A stretch of 8,269 bases of DNA from Burkholderiales bacterium (GTDB taxonomy: Bacteria; Pseudomonadota; Gammaproteobacteria; Burkholderiales; Casimicrobiaceae), in contig JANXNO010000545.1 in NCBI GenBank assembly GCA_025354075.1, forward strand, positions 1 through 8,269. The letters are read 5' to 3'. Below, piece by piece: positions 4,987-8,269 of the stretch (its first letter is position 1; each line of letters starts with the position of its first letter). The notes below the pieces were generated by a model that saw nothing but the letters and a program-made list of their open reading frames with translations, ran no database searches and was not told the DNA's origin. Made by a program: the position numbers and the translations under genes.

Positions 4987-6954
4987 ATGGCATCCGCCGC
5001 ATCTCGCATCGCCACTGGCTTGCATCTGGCTCCGCCGCCATCGTGGAAATTGGTGGCGCATGACATTCTGTGCGGCGATCCATTGAATGTGCTGGATCGA
5101 CTGGATGCTGCGGTACAGGTCGCCGTGGACGCCCACAATCTCGAAGCGCAAGTGGGCTTGGCTGCTACCGCCATGACGTGGATGCTGGTCGATTGGGCGC
5201 GCTTCACCGGCTGGCGCGATTGGATCGCGCGATTCGAGGATGCGGATGCAACGCTTGCCCCAAGCGACGAAGCCGCATTGAATTTGACGCGCGCGATGGG
5301 TGCCACTGCGGCAGCGCTTTTGCGCGGGGATAGCAATGATGCGCTACGACCCCATGCCGAGCGGCTAGAGCTGTTGATGGCTGCGCCATGCGATGGCCCG
5401 CAAAAGGCAGTGCAGTGCTACCTTGCCGCCGGTGCGCTGCTCCCGTGGTTGCAAATGTCCGGTAACCCGGCGGGTTTGCAAGCGTTGAATGCACGGTTGG
5501 CTGAGATTCACACTGCGCTGCCTGCGACAACCCCAGGCGGCGTGTATTTGCGTGGCGCGTGGCTCGCAGTCTGGGCGCAGTATCTGCACTACACCGACCG
5601 ACTGCGACTGCCAGAAGCTCGGCGCGCGCTTGACGAATACATTGTGCAAACTGCATCGATCAGGCTCAAATTTCGCAGCGCACGGTTAGCGGTGGAGCAC
5701 TCCGTACACGCGCAAAATGTTGATGCTGCGGATCGATCATTGCGCGACATGCTCGACGTGCTGCACGGGCAACGCCCGATGGAGCAGGTGATTTACAACA
5801 TGTGCGCGGCCAGCGTCGCGGGTATGCGCAAAGATGCCGAAAGCGGCGCGCTCTACCTTGAGCACATGACCCGTGATCTCGCAGCCGCCGATTGTCCGCC
5901 GAGCGTTGCCACCAATTACCTGCAATCGGCGTGGCGCTATTACTTCGCGATGGGTGCGTATGAAAAAGGCGCAGAACTGTGTGAGCAGCACGCGCAGCAG
6001 GCGCACACCCAGCACGCGGCCACTATGCGCGGCATGGGCGCGTTGGGGCGCGCGCTACACGTGCATCAGGCGGGGGACGCAGACCGAAAACGGCTGCGCG
6101 AATACCTGCACACAGGCCTCGCGGCGGTGCGCGTAAACAAGGCATTCAGCTATTTGGGTACGGTGCCTGAAGCGCGCGCAGGCGTATCGGCATTGGCGCT
6201 GCGCGAGGGCATAGAAACTGAGTTTGTATTGGCGGCGCTGAAGATCGTGCCGGTGCCGCCGCCTGCGTGGGCAGATGAGCATTGGCCTTGGGCGATGAGC
6301 CTGCGCTGTTTCGGTGGCTTTCGAAACGTAGCGAAATTCGCCGAAGGACAGAGCGCGAGCAAGGCATCGAGCCGTCCGCTTAACTTGCTGATGTTGATTG
6401 CGGCTCACGGCGCGCAGGGCTTAACGGTGGCCAGCGCCAGCGATGCTTTGTGGCCGGAGCTGGATGCCGATCAGGCTGAAAACACGCTGAGCATGACGCT
6501 GCTGCGACTGCGCAGGCTTTACGCCGAAGCGGATCTGATTCAACGAAACGCGGGGTGGCTACATCTCAATTCATCGCGCGTGTGGACGGACGTGATGGCG
6601 CTGGAGGCGCATCTGGACGGTATGCCGGACATCGACGCGCCTGAACCTCAGCGCACGAAATTCGTGACCCGTTTGTTTGATTTGTATCACGGTGATTGCC
6701 TGCTCGGCGTGGATGACGACTGGGCGCACGCACGGGCTGCGCACTATCGCGGCCGAGTGACGCTCGCCGCGCAGCGTGCGCTGCAACTATCGATGCAGGC
6801 CAATCAATACGCCGCCGCAGAACACACTATAACGTGCGCATTCGAATGGGGTCTGGATGTCACGCGATTGCTCAACGCGGTGCATCCCGGTCACCGCGCA
6901 AAGTCGGATTGGATGCGGTTGCAGCAGCATTTGAAGCTGCTTGAGTCAGGCTAG
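4987..6954 (+). CDS. SARP/BTAD-like transcriptional regulator with C-terminal winged helix
   Basis: This 655-residue protein is probably a cytoplasmic DNA-binding transcription factor. Residues 1 to about 430 are alpha-helical and Ala/Leu-rich, like degenerate TPR repeats. Residues 437-533 match the winged helix of SARP/AfsR-type regulators: a strand segment MSLRCFGGF, RPLNLLMLIAAHG, then LWPELDADQAENTLSMTLLRLRR as the recognition-helix region (split here only for reading), and a wing ending SSRVWTDV. About 120 residues resembling a shortened BTAD domain follow (DLYHGDCLLGVDDDWA). No P-loop or sensor domain is visible. ATG 4987 is chosen because upstream in-frame codons look non-coding, although its ribosome site (GAAG) is weak. 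GTG 4807 with a good AGGAG would give 715 residues. It is transcribed divergently from the propeller operon, its likely but unproven target. Confidence 0.8.
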   Translation: MASAASRIATGLHLAPPPSWKLVAHDILCGDPLNVLDRLDAAVQVAVDAHNLEAQVGLAATAMTWMLVDWARFTGWRDWIARFEDADATLAPSDEAALNLTRAMGATAAALLRGDSNDALRPHAERLELLMAAPCDGPQKAVQCYLAAGALLPWLQMSGNPAGLQALNARLAEIHTALPATTPGGVYLRGAWLAVWAQYLHYTDRLRLPEARRALDEYIVQTASIRLKFRSARLAVEHSVHAQNVDAADRSLRDMLDVLHGQRPMEQVIYNMCAASVAGMRKDAESGALYLEHMTRDLAAADCPPSVATNYLQSAWRYYFAMGAYEKGAELCEQHAQQAHTQHAATMRGMGALGRALHVHQAGDADRKRLREYLHTGLAAVRVNKAFSYLGTVPEARAGVSALALREGIETEFVLAALKIVPVPPPAWADEHWPWAMSLRCFGGFRNVAKFAEGQSASKASSRPLNLLMLIAAHGAQGLTVASASDALWPELDADQAENTLSMTLLRLRRLYAEADLIQRNAGWLHLNSSRVWTDVMALEAHLDGMPDIDAPEPQRTKFVTRLFDLYHGDCLLGVDDDWAHARAAHYRGRVTLAAQRALQLSMQANQYAAAEHTITCAFEWGLDVTRLLNAVHPGHRAKSDWMRLQQHLKLLESG

Positions 6955-7090
6955 AAGACTCTGTAAAAACCATGATAGCTTTTATCTGAAAGTCCGATTT
7001 GACATGGGCTAATGCGAGGTTTTAGCTAAATATCGACATTGCGGATAAATCGCGCGTTAGCCCATATTGATCGGGCATGCTAGCCGAAAG
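6955..7090. other. Intergenic region between convergent genes
   Basis: The regulator ends at 6954 and the MBL-fold gene ends, from the other side, at 7091. The stretch is AT-richer than its flanks and contains the long imperfect inverted repeat at 7004-7065. No classical stem-plus-T-run terminator is visible on either strand. Confidence 0.6.
7004..7065. repeat. Imperfect 13-base inverted repeat with a 36-base spacer
   Basis: ATGGGCTAATGCG (7004-7016) is inverted as CGCGTTAGCCCAT (7053-7065), with 12 of 13 positions complementary. The spacer of 36 bases is AT-rich. Lying between convergent genes, it could act as a bidirectional transcript-end structure or be a remnant of a small mobile repeat. 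No target duplication is visible. Confidence 0.5.
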
Positions 7091-8128
7091 CTATATCGCC
7101 TGCGGAGCCTCCGATGCAACTGGTGCATCGTCTTCGGCACCAAACTCTGTCGCTAACCCATCCGCGCTTAATCCGGTATCGCGCAGATGATGAACCAACT
7201 CGTCCACGTAGCCGTGAGTGACCAGCACGCGTTGCGCGCCGCTGGCATTGATGGCGGTCAATAGCTCTGACCAATCGGCATGGTCGGATAGCACAAATCC
7301 CGTGTCACAGCCACGCCGACGGCGCATGCCGCGCACTGCCATCCAGCCCGAGGCGAACGCGTCGGTGTAAGGCTCAAATCGCTTTAGCCACGGGCTGCCA
7401 GCCGCGCCCGGTGGGGCCAACACCAACGCACGGCGAAGGCTCGCTTTATCCGGCGTGTCGGAGACCATCTGCGTAGCGGGCAAACTGACGCCAGCAGCCG
7501 TGTAGGCATCGTTCAATTTCGCCACGGCACCGTGTGTGATGATCGGGCCGATGTCGGTGCTGGTTACCAGGCCCGCGAGCACACGCTGCGCTTTGCCGAG
7601 CGAGTAGCAGTACAGCACGCTGGCGCGTCCGGCGTCCGCATTGGCCTGCCACCACGCAACGATTTCTGCCCAAATTTCCGTGGTTTTTTGCCAGCGAAAA
7701 ATCGGCAAACCGAATGTGGATTCGGTGATGAAAGTGTCGCACTTCACGGGTTCAAACGGAGCACAGGTCGGGTCGAATCCGAGTTTGTAGTCGCCGCTTG
7801 CCACCCACACACCATCGCTAGTTTCTACGCGCACTTGCGCTGATCCCAACACGTGTCCTGCTGGATGAAATGATACTTTTGCGCTGCCCATCGATATCGT
7901 TTCGCCGTAATCCAGGCCTTGCAGCGATGCGTCAATACCCAGCCTCGCGCGGTACAGCGGCATGCCTGCGTTGCTGACCAGATAGTGCTGCATGCCAGGT
8001 CGAGCGTGGTCTGCATGCGCATGAGTAATCACGGCACGCGCAACGGGACGCCACGGGTCAATGTAGAAGTCACCCGCCGCGCAGTACAAGCCCTCGGGTT
8101 TGAGTTCGAGGACGGCGTGTTCAGACAT
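7091..8128 (-). CDS. MBL-fold DNA-ligase-associated exonuclease family protein
   Basis: This 345-residue protein is a metallo-beta-lactamase-fold hydrolase of the beta-CASP/CPSF-like kind, best matching the putative exonucleases associated with ATP-dependent DNA ligases. Visible metal ligands in order are H36, H38, D40 and H41 in THAHADH; H92 in PAGHVLGSA; D113 in SGDYK; and H283 in SDHADW. VTHGY at residues 303-307 is the C-terminal motif. YCYSLGKAQR near residues 173-182 is also typical. Length fits the family. Its ATG lies inside the end of the ampD-like gene (ATGTCTGA, 8-base overlap), so translational coupling is likely. A TTG ten codons upstream is in frame but less likely. The last 15 or so residues are acidic and Ala-rich, probably disordered. 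The family's usual partners, ATP-dependent ligase and Lhr-like helicase, are absent downstream, where a convergent regulator lies. A nuclease role in DNA repair is family knowledge, not shown here. Confidence 0.88.
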   Translation of the reverse strand: MSEHAVLELKPEGLYCAAGDFYIDPWRPVARAVITHAHADHARPGMQHYLVSNAGMPLYRARLGIDASLQGLDYGETISMGSAKVSFHPAGHVLGSAQVRVETSDGVWVASGDYKLGFDPTCAPFEPVKCDTFITESTFGLPIFRWQKTTEIWAEIVAWWQANADAGRASVLYCYSLGKAQRVLAGLVTSTDIGPIITHGAVAKLNDAYTAAGVSLPATQMVSDTPDKASLRRALVLAPPGAAGSPWLKRFEPYTDAFASGWMAVRGMRRRRGCDTGFVLSDHADWSELLTAINASGAQRVLVTHGYVDELVHHLRDTGLSADGLATEFGAEDDAPVASEAPQAI

Positions 8129-8269
8129 GCCAGTGACGATCCAGTCGCGACCAGTCAAACGTGGGTCCAGGATCGATTTTTCTGCCGGGCGCGATCTCGC
8201 TGTGTGTGGTCACCGCCTTGATCGGATAGGCAAAATTCAACGCGGCGAGCAGGGCGTTGAGCGCTGAAT
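8121..8269 (-). CDS. ampD: N-acetylmuramoyl-L-alanine amidase AmpD-like, C-terminal 48 residues (5' part outside window)
   Basis: The minus strand from the right edge encodes 48 residues ending at the TGA at 8123-8121. They include VTTHSEIAPGRKIDPGPTF, the signature of the AmpD end of the amidase_2 family. The histidine of TTHS, the lysine of GRK and the aspartate of IDPGP have the same spacing (8 and 10 residues) as H154, K162 and D164 of Citrobacter AmpD, where H154 and D164 bind zinc. AmpD removes the peptide from anhydro-muropeptides in the cytoplasm during cell-wall recycling and thereby affects AmpR-controlled beta-lactamase in some species. The N-terminal part with the first zinc histidine is outside the window, so AmpD and periplasmic AmpDh-type homologues cannot be fully separated. 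Its stop overlaps the next gene by 8 bases, indicating one transcript. Confidence 0.85.
   Translation of the reverse strand, partial: SALNALLAALNFAYPIKAVTTHSEIAPGRKIDPGPTFDWSRLDRHWHV

Noticed and set aside
4814..5086. 90-residue plus-strand open frame upstream of and overlapping the regulator
   Set aside because: Its sequence is Trp/His/Arg-rich without any recognisable fold, it is mostly out of frame with the real gene, and its distance from AGGAG (13 bases) is too large.
4557..5336. 259-residue minus-strand open frame across the divergent region
   Set aside because: It overlaps the Kelch signal-peptide region and the regulator start in other frames; its composition (Ser/Arg/Ala) is that of an antisense shadow.

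Overview
The window looks like chromosomal DNA of a moderately GC-rich Gram-negative proteobacterium, most likely a betaproteobacterium (Burkholderiales-like). The basis is codon use with many GCG/CGC/GCC codons, an AmpD-type cell-wall recycling amidase, and the style of the secreted propeller proteins and of the regulator. The assignment is an inference; no 16S or other marker is present.

Positions 1-4741 hold, on the minus strand, a probable three-gene operon of secreted beta-propeller proteins. Read in the direction of transcription they are a Kelch-repeat protein (4741 to 3413), a delta-60-repeat protein (3334 to 1829) and its tandem paralogue (1740 to 247). Gaps are 78 and 88 bases. Each protein starts with a Sec-type signal peptide, continues with seven blade-like repeats, and ends with the same 63-residue C-terminal domain. 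That domain has a DxDGDG calcium-loop-like motif, two cysteines and a nearly invariant RNTWPLIRDYL block. All fourteen delta-60 repeats carry a cysteine pair, which suggests one disulfide per blade outside the cytoplasm. Left of the operon (1-246) there is no clear gene, apart from a possible start codon of a further minus-strand gene running off the edge.

A 245-base divergent intergenic region (4742-4986) separates the operon from a plus-strand regulator (4987-6954). This is a 655-residue protein with a long helical (TPR-like) N-terminal part, a SARP/OmpR-type winged helix near residues 437-533 and a short BTAD-like tail. Its divergent position makes it the natural candidate to control the propeller operon, but nothing in the sequence proves this.

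After a convergent intergenic region (6955-7090) containing an imperfect long inverted repeat, the right end holds two minus-strand housekeeping-type genes. The 3' end of an ampD-like N-acetylmuramoyl-L-alanine amidase gene runs in from the right edge. It overlaps by 8 bases the start of a metallo-beta-lactamase-fold gene of the DNA-ligase-associated exonuclease family. The ligase and helicase partners usual for that family are not in the window.

The part most worth following is the propeller operon with its divergent SARP-like regulator. Two unrelated propeller families share one C-terminal tag, which looks like a common secretion, anchoring or docking module.
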